DNA of 64,000 nucleotides from Robiginitalea aestuariiviva (lineage in GTDB: Bacteria; Bacteroidota; Bacteroidia; Flavobacteriales; Flavobacteriaceae). The stretch is taken from positions 922,240 to 986,239 of the forward strand of contig NZ_JARPUQ010000002.1 of the NCBI RefSeq assembly GCF_029537735.1, read 5' to 3'. A program made the position numbers and the translations under genes. Below the pieces are notes generated by a model. It did no database searches. It had not been told where the DNA came from and worked only from the letters and a program-made list of their open reading frames with translations. Below are positions 9,403 through 16,782 of this stretch, piece by piece (position 1 is the first letter of the stretch; every line of letters starts with the position of its first letter).

Positions 9403-10932
9403 ATGCTGGCAAAAGTCTACGGGAGCGCGGTCCTGGGGATCGAGGCCATCACCGTTACTATTGAAGTCAATATAGATACCGGAATCGGGTACCACCTGGT
9501 GGGGCTGCCGGATAATGCCATCCGGGAGAGTAATTACCGCATTGCTGCCGCGTTGTTGCATAACGGCTATCGCATCCCTGGTAAAAAGGTAACTATCAAC
9601 ATGGCCCCCGCCGACCTCAGGAAGGAGGGGGCAGCCTATGACCTGAGCCTGGCCCTGGGGATCCTGTTGGCTTCCGGGCAACTCGCTTCGGAAGCGGCCG
9701 ACCGGTATATGGTGATGGGAGAACTGGCCCTGGACGGCACCCTTCATCCCATCAAAGGCGCACTGTCCATTGCGTTAAAGGCCAGGAACGAGGGGTTCCG
9801 GGGGGTGGTATTTCCCGCTGCCAATGCCCCTGAAGCTGCAGTGGTAAAGGGCCTGGAGGTGTATGGGGCCGGGAGCCTGGAACAGGTAATTACGTTTTTT
9901 AAAACCGGGGAAGGCCTGGAACCGGTTAAGGCGACCCCTTTTGAGACCCAACCGGACCCCGTGGAGGGCCTGCCGGATTTCAACGAGGTCCGCGGGCAGG
10001 AAACGGTCAAGCGGTGTATGGAAATTGCAGCTGCCGGGGGGCATAACATGATCCTGATCGGCCCCCCGGGATCGGGCAAAACCATGCTGGCCAAGCGCCT
10101 GCCCGGCATCCTGCCGCCCATGAGTCTGGAAGAGGCTTTGGAAACCACCAAGATCCATAGTGTAACCGGGGTCCAGGGCCGTTGCGGGCTGGTGCGGCAA
10201 CGCCCGTTTCGTTGCCCCCACCATACCATTTCGGATGTAGCCCTGGTGGGCGGGGGCAGCTACCCCCAGCCGGGGGAGATTTCCCTGGCCCATAACGGGG
10301 TGCTTTTCCTGGACGAGCTCCCGGAGTTCAAGCGGCATGTCCTGGAGGTGATGCGGCAACCCCTGGAAGAGCGGGAAGTTACCATTTCCCGGGCCCGGGT
10401 AACCGTTACCTACCCGAGCAGCTTTATGCTGGTAGCCAGCATGAACCCCAGCCCCGGGGGGTATTTTAACGACCAGGCCGGGGGGCACGGGAATAACCCC
10501 GCCGAGGTCCGGCGGTACCTGGGGCGGGTCTCCGGCCCGCTGTTGGACCGCATCGACATCCATATGGAGGTTTCCCCTGTGCCGTACGAACAGCTCTCAG
10601 ATGCGCGTAAGGGCGAACCGAGTGCTTCCATACGGGCCCGTGTTACCCGTGCCCGTGAGGTACAGAAAACGCGTTTGCAAGGGGCGGGCATCCATTGCAA
10701 TGCCCAGATGAATGTCCGGCAAATCCGGCAGTATTGTGCCCTGAGTCCTGCGGCTTCGAGATTGTTGGGGAGCGCTATGGAACGGCTGCAACTGTCGGCC
10801 CGTGCTTACGACCGCATCCTGAAGGTGGCCCGTACCATTGCAGACCTGGAGGGTTCGGCTGCAGTGACGGAATCCCATTTGTCGGAAGCCATACAATACC
10901 GCAGCCTGGACCGGGAGGGATGGCTGGCGTAA
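9403..10932 (+). CDS. comM: ComM/YifB family magnesium-chelatase-like AAA+ ATPase
   Basis: In transformable bacteria ComM is a hexameric helicase that drives branch migration when incoming DNA is integrated. The 509-residue product has an N-terminal Lon-S16-like fold (LAKVYGSAVLGIEA through the LHPIKGAL region), a central AAA+ Mg-chelatase domain with Walker A GPPGSGKT at about residues 220-227 and Walker B VLFLDELPEF, and the C-terminal Mg_chelatase_C domain (RAYDRILKVARTIADL). The frame extends to a TTG at 9385, but family members start at the equivalent of MLAKVYG, so ATG 9403 is chosen. It converges on the next gene with one base between stops. Natural competence in this organism is not shown here. 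Confidence 0.93.
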   Translation: MLAKVYGSAVLGIEAITVTIEVNIDTGIGYHLVGLPDNAIRESNYRIAAALLHNGYRIPGKKVTINMAPADLRKEGAAYDLSLALGILLASGQLASEAADRYMVMGELALDGTLHPIKGALSIALKARNEGFRGVVFPAANAPEAAVVKGLEVYGAGSLEQVITFFKTGEGLEPVKATPFETQPDPVEGLPDFNEVRGQETVKRCMEIAAAGGHNMILIGPPGSGKTMLAKRLPGILPPMSLEEALETTKIHSVTGVQGRCGLVRQRPFRCPHHTISDVALVGGGSYPQPGEISLAHNGVLFLDELPEFKRHVLEVMRQPLEEREVTISRARVTVTYPSSFMLVASMNPSPGGYFNDQAGGHGNNPAEVRRYLGRVSGPLLDRIDIHMEVSPVPYEQLSDARKGEPSASIRARVTRAREVQKTRLQGAGIHCNAQMNVRQIRQYCALSPAASRLLGSAMERLQLSARAYDRILKVARTIADLEGSAAVTESHLSEAIQYRSLDREGWLA

Positions 10933-10933
10933 G

Positions 10934-12052
10934 TTAGCCCATTACCTTCCTAAGGGCAGTGTTAAAGGCCTCTACTTCCTCCAGCGTACCGGTACTGATG
11001 CGCGCCCAGTTGGTCAGGGGTGGGAAGGGCCGGCCAATCTGCACGTTTTCCGTTGCCATTTTGCCGATCAGGCTGCGGATGTCCATGCCGCTGCGGAAAA
11101 AGACAAAATTGGTATGGGAGCGCACATAGGGCAACCCCAGGGTGTCCAGGTTTTTGTAGATCATGGCCTTGGCCTTTTCGTTCTGCTGTAGGCTGAATTT
11201 GTAAAAGGCATCGTCTTGCAGGGCCGCCTCGGCCGCAATCAGGGCCGGGGTGTTGGTGTTGGCCATCAGGGAATCCCGCAGGCGTGCAGCGATGTCCGGA
11301 CGAGCAATCAGGTATCCGATGCGGAAGCCCGCCAGGCCGTATACCTTGGAAAAGGTCTTGGATACGATTACGTTGTGACCCGCTTTCACAAATTCCACCA
11401 TGGAAGGGTAATCCGGTTCGGTGATAAAATCGTAATAGGCCTCGTCGCTGAAGATCACGGCCTTTTTCTCGGTGGCAGCGATAAAATCCCGGAGGCGGTC
11501 GGCCGGCAGCAGGGTACCGGAGGGGTTGTTCGGGTTGCAGATAAAGATCAGTCGCGTTTTGGAGGTTACACGCCGGTGCATGGCATCCAGGTCGTGGGAG
11601 AGGGTGTCATCCAGGGGTACGCGGTGTACGTAGGCGCCAAAATGTTCCGCGTAGGTCAGCAGGGCCTGGAAGGTGGGGTCTGCCGCGATCACTTCGCCCC
11701 CGCTAAGCCCATAGACCAGGCCTGTGGCCTTCAGGCCTTCGGTAGATCCGCCCGTGATCACCACGCAGGCCTCGGGCACCTCCTCCTTGGCCGCAATGGA
11801 CTTCACCAGGCTTTCTGAATAGGCAAAGGGGTACCTGCATCCGGCGTCCATGCGGTCTATCACAGCCTGGCGTACCCGCTGGGAGGGCCCGTAGGGATTT
11901 TCATTGGCGTTGAGTTTGACCGGCCCGGCCAAAGGCGGGCGCGTCAAAACAGGTTTGGACATTTCTGCCAGGGCGGAGGCCCCGCCAAAAAGGGTAAGCC
12001 CTCCTCCGAGGGCCATGGTTTTAAGCCATTGTCTGCGATCCGTCGAATTCAT
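10934..12052 (-). CDS. Tat-exported PLP aminotransferase, histidinol-phosphate aminotransferase-like (fold type I)
   Basis: A 372-residue class I/II aminotransferase. The core carries LNANENPYGPS, the substrate-loop motif; FICNPNNPSG; the PLP-binding SDEAY; and the Schiff-base lysine in SKTFSKVYGLAGFRIGY. These place it near HisC and related enzymes that transaminate histidinol phosphate, aromatic or other amino acids. Unusually, the N-terminus is a twin-arginine signal: DRRQWLKTMALGGGL followed by a hydrophobic stretch and ASALA. Export in folded form with bound PLP is therefore predicted, which argues against a role in histidine synthesis. No other his genes are nearby. The reaction is not known. 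Confidence 0.85.
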   Translation of the reverse strand: MNSTDRRQWLKTMALGGGLTLFGGASALAEMSKPVLTRPPLAGPVKLNANENPYGPSQRVRQAVIDRMDAGCRYPFAYSESLVKSIAAKEEVPEACVVITGGSTEGLKATGLVYGLSGGEVIAADPTFQALLTYAEHFGAYVHRVPLDDTLSHDLDAMHRRVTSKTRLIFICNPNNPSGTLLPADRLRDFIAATEKKAVIFSDEAYYDFITEPDYPSMVEFVKAGHNVIVSKTFSKVYGLAGFRIGYLIARPDIAARLRDSLMANTNTPALIAAEAALQDDAFYKFSLQQNEKAKAMIYKNLDTLGLPYVRSHTNFVFFRSGMDIRSLIGKMATENVQIGRPFPPLTNWARISTGTLEEVEAFNTALRKVMG

Positions 12053-12109
12053 ATCACTTGATTTGCGTATTGCATCAAGGTACGAAACTTTCAGAATTCC
12101 CGTTGCGGC

Positions 12110-12409
12110 TTAGAAGATGTGGTAGAGGGTATTGCTGAGCAGGATGGCCAGCATCAGGATTACCATAGCCAGGTTTACGGTAATGGCAATCACTTTCTTT
12201 TCGGTTAGGGGTTCCCCTATACCCCGGTATATGTAAAAGGATCCCAGGATGCCCAGGCAACAAGAGGCCAGCACCGGCAATCCGAACAGGACACGGGAAA
12301 TAGTGGGGTTAAAATTGATCATGATGGACACCGCAGCAAAGGTGAGCAGGATCAGGATGAACTTGCTCATGCGGTAGGACCTTTCGGTGTACTTGATTTC
12401 AGCGTCCAT
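12110..12409 (-). CDS. small membrane protein of unknown function
   Basis: A 99-residue protein with three hydrophobic segments (FILILLTFAAVSIMI; VLFGLPVLASCCLGILGSF; VIAITVNLAMVILMLAILL) and a charged N-terminus. I do not recognise the family. A second possible start is the internal Met in RMSKFILILL, which would shorten it by 13 residues. It sits 18 bases after the nuclease-like gene at 12428-12871 and 57 bases before the Tat aminotransferase gene, all on the same strand, so the three may form one operon. The coding nature is supported by the clean segment pattern and lack of a better frame. Confidence 0.65.
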   Translation of the reverse strand: MDAEIKYTERSYRMSKFILILLTFAAVSIMINFNPTISRVLFGLPVLASCCLGILGSFYIYRGIGEPLTEKKVIAITVNLAMVILMLAILLSNTLYHIF

Positions 12410-12427
12410 ACTTCTGGGGTTTAAGGG

Positions 12428-12871
12428 TTAAACGACCTTGATATTGGCCTTGAGTCCTTCGATAATGCCCCTGATATTTTCGATGGTGTCTTGCAAATGG
12501 TGCCGGATCAACAGCTCCGGGATCCGAATGGTGGTAAAACCGTTCTTGAAGGCTTCCATGGTCGATTCGAGTTCACAGATCGCCTGTTCTGCGGTCAGGG
12601 GTTTATGGCCCCGGTCGATTTCGATATTCAGCTTCACCCTGGAAATGGCCAGGTCTACGGTTTTCTTGCCATCCCACCAGGCCAGCATAGAAGGGATACC
12701 CGCTTCCTTAAGCCCGTAATACAGCACTACTGCTGCCTCCGGGATACCCTGCTGGCGAATCAAACGGTCTACCCGTTTGAAATGAGATTCGCAAAGTGCC
12801 GCCTTAAAGCGCTCCATGCTTTGGCGGTGGTCCAGATAGTTCAATGGTCTATTGCATTCCAGACAGCTCAT
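12428..12871 (-). CDS. small zinc-finger protein with Vsr/DUF559-like nuclease motif
   Basis: A 147-residue protein with no firm family name. Seen: C3, C6, C27 and H30, spaced like a treble-clef or zinc-ribbon site; a basic helix (FKRVDRLIRQQG); then D73 in TVDLAISRVK, E84 and D86 in LNIEIDRGHK, and a final GFTTIRIPE strand. The run from D73 to the last strand resembles the very-short-patch-repair/DUF559 branch of the PD-(D/E)XK fold, where an acidic pair precedes a Gly-His and a later helix and strand close the core. A DNA-directed role is inference. It is first in a reverse-strand group with the small membrane protein and is divergent from the Nramp/pxp operon. Confidence 0.7.
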   Translation of the reverse strand: MSCLECNRPLNYLDHRQSMERFKAALCESHFKRVDRLIRQQGIPEAAVVLYYGLKEAGIPSMLAWWDGKKTVDLAISRVKLNIEIDRGHKPLTAEQAICELESTMEAFKNGFTTIRIPELLIRHHLQDTIENIRGIIEGLKANIKVV

Positions 12872-12973
12872 GTGCTTATGTTCGATTTATAGTTCGTTTT
12901 ACAGGTTTCGGGAAAGTTATAACCCGCGATTTTTGGATTTCGTATAACGATTCGACGTATGACACTCCAGGGG

Positions 12974-12994
12974 TGGGGGAAACCCCCCTTTTTT
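12974..12994 (+). terminator. terminator-like hairpin in the leader of the Nramp/pxp operon
   Basis: GGGGG-AAA-CCCCC followed at once by six T residues reads as an intrinsic terminator on the plus strand. No plus-strand coding sequence lies upstream between it and the divergent gene at 12871. It could end a short leader or small RNA, or act as an attenuator about 90 bases before the transporter start. Confidence 0.45.
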
Positions 12995-13085
12995 CGATGA
13001 ACGACATTTTTTACCCGGCCGAAGCGGTCCGGGTAGCTTCCTGCGAAAGGGTTATCTTTACCCGAACCTCTAACCGGGCAAACGG

Positions 13086-14273
13086 ATGCGAAAAACAGGA
13101 CCTGGGCTGCTGATTGCAGCTGCTTTTATCGGGCCGGGAACGGTAACCACCTGCCTGCGGGCCGGCATCGAAAATGGATACACCCTGCTTTGGGCCCTCC
13201 TGCTCTCGGTACTGGCGACCCTGGTATTACAGGAAATGGCCGGGCGCCTGGGCCTGGTTACCCGTTCCGGGATCCCAGAAATCCTGCGCAGGCGTGCCAT
13301 GCGCCCGGCGTTGCGGTGGGGTGCCCTGGGGCTGATCCTGGCTGCGGTGGTGTTAGGCAATGCGGCGTACCAGGCGGGGAATGTGGCCGGGGCCGTGCTG
13401 GGGATGGAAGCCCTGGGCGGTAGCACCGGATATGTGGTATACCCCTGGTTGATCGGGGGCATTGCCGGGGGAATGCTTTGGTTTGGCACCTATAAATTCC
13501 TGGAAGGGGTTTTTGCCGTACTGGTAGGCCTGATGAGTCTATCCTTCCTGGTAGCAGCTGTGGCATTGGGTCCGGCCCTGCCGGCCTTGTTGGAAGGCTT
13601 GTTTGTTCCGCGGGCACCCGGGGCCTCCATCTGGACCGTCCTGGCCCTGATCGGGACCACCGTGGTCCCCTATAATGTATTCCTGTATGCTTCTTTGGTC
13701 AATGAAAAATGGTCCGGTGCCGAAAGTATCCCGGCCATGCGCCGGGACATTGGATTATCCGTGGTCCTGGGCGGCCTTATTTCTATGGGGATCCTGGTAG
13801 CCGCGGCAGCCTCAGGAGTTACCGGGGTTTCCGGGGTGATGGACCTGGCATCTGCCCTGGAGCCGGTATACGGAGCAGGTGCCCGTTACGGGTTGGGGAT
13901 CGGGCTATTTGCAGCCGGGATCAGTTCGGCCATTACCGCCCCGCTGGCTGCCGCCTATGTGGCCCAGCAGTGTATGGGCTGGGACCCTATGGTTGATCGC
14001 GCCAAATTCCGGGCCGTTTGGCTGGGGGTACTCCTGTTCGGGGTCCTTTCCCTGAGCCTGGAATTCAGGCCCCTGGAGGTGATCTACTTTGCGCAGATTG
14101 CCAATGCCCTTTTGCTGCCCCTGATTGCTGCCTTCCTCTGGTGGGGGGTGCGCAGCGGGGCCGTTATGGCAGGGTACCGAAATACAGCCTGGCAAAATGC
14201 CTTTGCCGCCGGGGTCTTGCTGGTTGTAACCCTGCTGGCTTTGAAAAGCATCCTGGGAATCCTGCAAAATTGA
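13086..14273 (+). CDS. Nramp-superfamily transporter (YcsG-like) with non-canonical binding site
   Basis: A 395-residue membrane protein with about eleven hydrophobic segments and the LeuT-type Nramp fold. It starts right at the first helix (TGPGLLIAAAFIGPGTVTTC). In true Mn/Fe Nramp carriers helix 1 has DPGN and helix 6 has MPH; here these read G16-P17-G18-T19 and V194-P195-Y196, so the acidic, amide and thioether metal ligands are all lost. The stop lies 3 bases before pxpA, so it belongs to the 5-oxoprolinase operon, matching the Bacillus ycsF-ycsG-kipI-kipA arrangement. Transport of 5-oxoproline or another organic solute is inferred from context; metal transport would be the default family call but is poorly supported. 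Confidence 0.85.
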   Translation: MRKTGPGLLIAAAFIGPGTVTTCLRAGIENGYTLLWALLLSVLATLVLQEMAGRLGLVTRSGIPEILRRRAMRPALRWGALGLILAAVVLGNAAYQAGNVAGAVLGMEALGGSTGYVVYPWLIGGIAGGMLWFGTYKFLEGVFAVLVGLMSLSFLVAAVALGPALPALLEGLFVPRAPGASIWTVLALIGTTVVPYNVFLYASLVNEKWSGAESIPAMRRDIGLSVVLGGLISMGILVAAAASGVTGVSGVMDLASALEPVYGAGARYGLGIGLFAAGISSAITAPLAAAYVAQQCMGWDPMVDRAKFRAVWLGVLLFGVLSLSLEFRPLEVIYFAQIANALLLPLIAAFLWWGVRSGAVMAGYRNTAWQNAFAAGVLLVVTLLALKSILGILQN

Positions 14274-14276
14274 CGT

Positions 14277-15014
14277 ATGTACCAGATCGATATTAATTGC
14301 GACACCGGGGAGGGGATTGGGAATGAGGCCTTGCTTATGCCCCTGATCGGTTCCTGCAACATAGCCTGCGGCGGCCATGCGGGCGATATGGCATCCATGG
14401 AGATGTGCGTGTCCTTGGCCCGGAAGCACGGGGTGCGTATCGGGGCGCACCCGTCATATCCGGACCGGGAACATTTCGGACGGCAATCCCTGGTGCTTGC
14501 GCCGGATGTCTTACAGGCCAGCCTGCAAGAGCAGCTCCGCGCCATGGACCAGGTTCTGGAATCTTCGGGCGCCCCTTTGCACCATATCAAGGCGCACGGG
14601 GCCCTCTATAATGACCTGGCTGTGGGAGGAGCCCTGGCCGCAACCTACCTGCAGGCCCTGGCTGCATATCGGGGAATAGCAGCCTTATATGCCCCTGCCG
14701 GTTCTGCATTTGCCGACCAGGCCCGCGAAGCCGGATATGCGGTAATTGAAGAGGCCTTTGGGGACCGCGCTTATCAACCCGATGGAAGGCTGGTGCCGAG
14801 AACGCAGGCAGGAGCCGTGCTCCATACCCCCGAGGCCGTCCTGGCCCAGTTGCTGGAGATGGTTTTCCATGAGCGGGTACGTAGCCTTCAAGGGGCCTTT
14901 GTGCCCCTGAAGGCACAGACCTTTTGCATTCACGGCGATACCGCCGAGGCGTATGAAATATTGGCGTATCTTGCCCGTGAATTGCCCAAACACCAGATAC
15001 AGTTCTCCCCGTGA
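14277..15014 (+). CDS. pxpA: 5-oxoprolinase subunit A (LamB/YcsF family)
   Basis: With PxpB and PxpC it opens 5-oxoproline (pyroglutamate) to glutamate using ATP, clearing a damage product formed from glutamine, glutamate and glutathione. The 245-residue product has the family start YQIDINCDTGEGIGNEALLMPLIGSCNIACGGHAGD, the GAHPSYPDREHFGR loop and the HIKAHGALYND motif, all as in characterised PxpA. It begins 3 bases after the transporter stop and its TGA overlaps the GTG start of pxpB by 4 bases, so translation is coupled. Full length and intact. Confidence 0.95.
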   Translation: MYQIDINCDTGEGIGNEALLMPLIGSCNIACGGHAGDMASMEMCVSLARKHGVRIGAHPSYPDREHFGRQSLVLAPDVLQASLQEQLRAMDQVLESSGAPLHHIKAHGALYNDLAVGGALAATYLQALAAYRGIAALYAPAGSAFADQAREAGYAVIEEAFGDRAYQPDGRLVPRTQAGAVLHTPEAVLAQLLEMVFHERVRSLQGAFVPLKAQTFCIHGDTAEAYEILAYLARELPKHQIQFSP

Positions 15015-15754
15015 AACCCGTACCCTTTCACCTGAAACCTTTTGGCAACCGCGCCGTCCTGCTGGAATGGCCCGCAGAAGTACGGGAGGAAATCCTGTTT
15101 GACCTGCTGGGGTTTGCGGACTTTTTAAAATTTGGGGATTTTCCGGAGTCCGAATGGGAATTCATCCCGATTTACCATTCCCTTACCCTGATCCGCAAAG
15201 CAGGCGACCTGCACTATGCAGAGACACATAAGGCCCTGGAAGCCGCCTATACCCGCTACCCGGGGCCAACGGATACAGTAGGACAGCATTGGGAGCTACC
15301 CGTCCATTACGATCCCGAATTTGGACCGGATCTGGAAACCGCTGCCCAGGCGGCCGGTATGGACGTGGACGGCCTGATCCGGGCACATACCGCCCAGGCC
15401 TACCGGGTGTATGGGATTGGCTTCCTGCCGGGCTTCCTTTACCTGGGGGGCGTTCCGGAACTCCTGCAGATTCCGCGAAAGGCAACGCCCAGGCTCCGGG
15501 TGCCCAAGGGCTCGGTTGGGCTGGCAGCACAACAAACCGGGATATATCCGCAGGAATCCCCCGGGGGGTGGAACCTGATCGGGAATTGCCCGATCCCCCT
15601 GTTTAATCCCGGCCAATCCCCGCCATGTTTTATTTCCCTGGGCGATACGGTGGGCTTTCGCAGCGTAAGCCGGAGTGAATTCGACCTCCATCGCATTGAA
15701 GGGGAAGTAGGGGTGTACGACTTTAAAAAGAAATACGGCAATGCTAAGGATTAA
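15011..15754 (+). CDS. pxpB: 5-oxoprolinase subunit B (KipI/allophanate hydrolase subunit 1 family)
   Basis: A 247-residue carboxyltransferase-domain protein, partner of PxpA and PxpC. The hallmark region is YRVYGIGFLPGFLYLGGVP followed by LQIPRKATPRLRVPKGSVGLA and QTGIYPQESPGGWNLIG, where GIYP and PGGW are strongly conserved. It starts with GTG at 15011 inside the overlap with pxpA and ends 14 bases inside pxpC. In Bacillus the orthologue KipI was first known as an inhibitor of the sporulation kinase KinA; in this non-sporulating lineage the enzymatic role is the sensible reading. Confidence 0.94.
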   Translation: MKPVPFHLKPFGNRAVLLEWPAEVREEILFDLLGFADFLKFGDFPESEWEFIPIYHSLTLIRKAGDLHYAETHKALEAAYTRYPGPTDTVGQHWELPVHYDPEFGPDLETAAQAAGMDVDGLIRAHTAQAYRVYGIGFLPGFLYLGGVPELLQIPRKATPRLRVPKGSVGLAAQQTGIYPQESPGGWNLIGNCPIPLFNPGQSPPCFISLGDTVGFRSVSRSEFDLHRIEGEVGVYDFKKKYGNAKD

Positions 15755-16586
15755 ACGCCCCGGGTTTTACGTATGTGTGCAGGATTACGGCCGCACGGAT
15801 TTCCGACATTACGGGGTGCCCCGAAGCGGGGTGGCAGACCGCCTTGCTGCAGCACGGGTGAATTCCCTGCTGGAAAATCCCGAAACGGATGCCATGCTGG
15901 AAATTGTGATGCAGGGCCCGGAGCTCGAGTTTGAAGTGCCTTCCCATATTGTTATAAGCGGGGGATGGATGGAAGCCTGGCTGGGGGATGAAGCCCTGGA
16001 AATGGATCGGGTTTACGCCGTACCCAAAGGCGCCGTATTGCAATGTGGGCGGGTGCGCAGCGGCTTTCGCGCCTATTTGGGCGTGAAAGGAGGCATCCGC
16101 ACCAAGCCGGTTATGGGTAGCCGTTCCCAGTTTTTCCCAGTCACCCCGGCGGGGAAACTGGTTGCGGGGGATGCGCTCCCCATCGAACCCTCCGAGGCTT
16201 TTGAGCCCAAACTCTTGAAGTTGAGCCCCCTGGAGTTGTATCGGGAAGTGACGCTGGACGTGGCCCCGGGGCCCGAATTTGAATTGCTGGACGAACCCGC
16301 TCGCGATGCCCTTTTCAACACGGTGTTTACCCTGGCTAAGGAACACGATCGCATGGCCTGTCAGCTGCAGGAAACCCTGCCGCCGCATACCCACCGGATG
16401 ATTACCTCGGCAACCCTGCCGGGTACCGTACAACTTACCCCTGCGGGCAAGCTGATCCTGCTGATGCCCGATGGGCAAACCACGGGGGGCTACCCCAGGA
16501 TGCTGCAACTGTCTGCCCGGGCACAGAGTATACTGGCCCAGAAGAAATTCGGGGATCGGGTGCGTTTTCGGGAAGATTCCTTCTGA
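15741..16586 (+). CDS. pxpC: 5-oxoprolinase subunit C (KipA/allophanate hydrolase subunit 2 family)
   Basis: A 281-residue biotin-dependent carboxyltransferase-like protein, third subunit of the prokaryotic 5-oxoprolinase. Seen: the opening IKRPGFYVCVQDYGRTDFRHYGVPRSGVAD, the FRAYLGVKGGI segment, VMGSRSQFFP, and the late TPAGKLILLMPDGQTTGGYPRM, all diagnostic. It overlaps pxpB by 14 bases and closes the operon that begins with the Nramp-like gene. The following 196 bases hold no gene and lead to ilvD. Confidence 0.94.
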   Translation: MLRIKRPGFYVCVQDYGRTDFRHYGVPRSGVADRLAAARVNSLLENPETDAMLEIVMQGPELEFEVPSHIVISGGWMEAWLGDEALEMDRVYAVPKGAVLQCGRVRSGFRAYLGVKGGIRTKPVMGSRSQFFPVTPAGKLVAGDALPIEPSEAFEPKLLKLSPLELYREVTLDVAPGPEFELLDEPARDALFNTVFTLAKEHDRMACQLQETLPPHTHRMITSATLPGTVQLTPAGKLILLMPDGQTTGGYPRMLQLSARAQSILAQKKFGDRVRFREDSF

Positions 16587-16735
16587 CCCCTGTATTTCAG
16601 GCCTGATTTAACTCATGATTGAATATGGTAATTTTTAGCACCTAAGACACTGTAATACAGTATTTTGGTAGCTTTAAACTTCAAATGAGCACATAGCCAG
16701 ACCAGGTTCGTGTCCATAAGGCTTTAACAATCCTA

Positions 16736-16743
16736 TATCTTTG
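16736..16743 (+). promoter_or_regulatory. -7 promoter element of the ilv operon
   Basis: TATCTTTG matches TAnnTTTG and would start transcription about 35 bases before the ilvD ATG. A small GGGC-AAT-GCCC hairpin follows in the leader. No clear TTG is present at -33. No leader peptide rich in Ile, Val or Leu codons was found upstream. Confidence 0.45.
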
Positions 16744-16782
16744 GATAAGGGCAATGCCCCTGCTTTGATGTGAAGGATACAT

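Noticed and set aside
13086-14273. Simple annotation of the Nramp-like protein as a Mn/Fe importer
   Set aside because: The DPGN and MPH metal-binding motifs are replaced by GPGT and VPY, and the operon context is 5-oxoproline metabolism.
16587-16782. Possible attenuator or leader peptide before ilvD
   Set aside because: Short frames (MIEYGNF; MST) are not rich in branched-chain residues, and the ACTGT-AAT-ACAGT hairpin at 16649-16661 is weak with a poor T-run.
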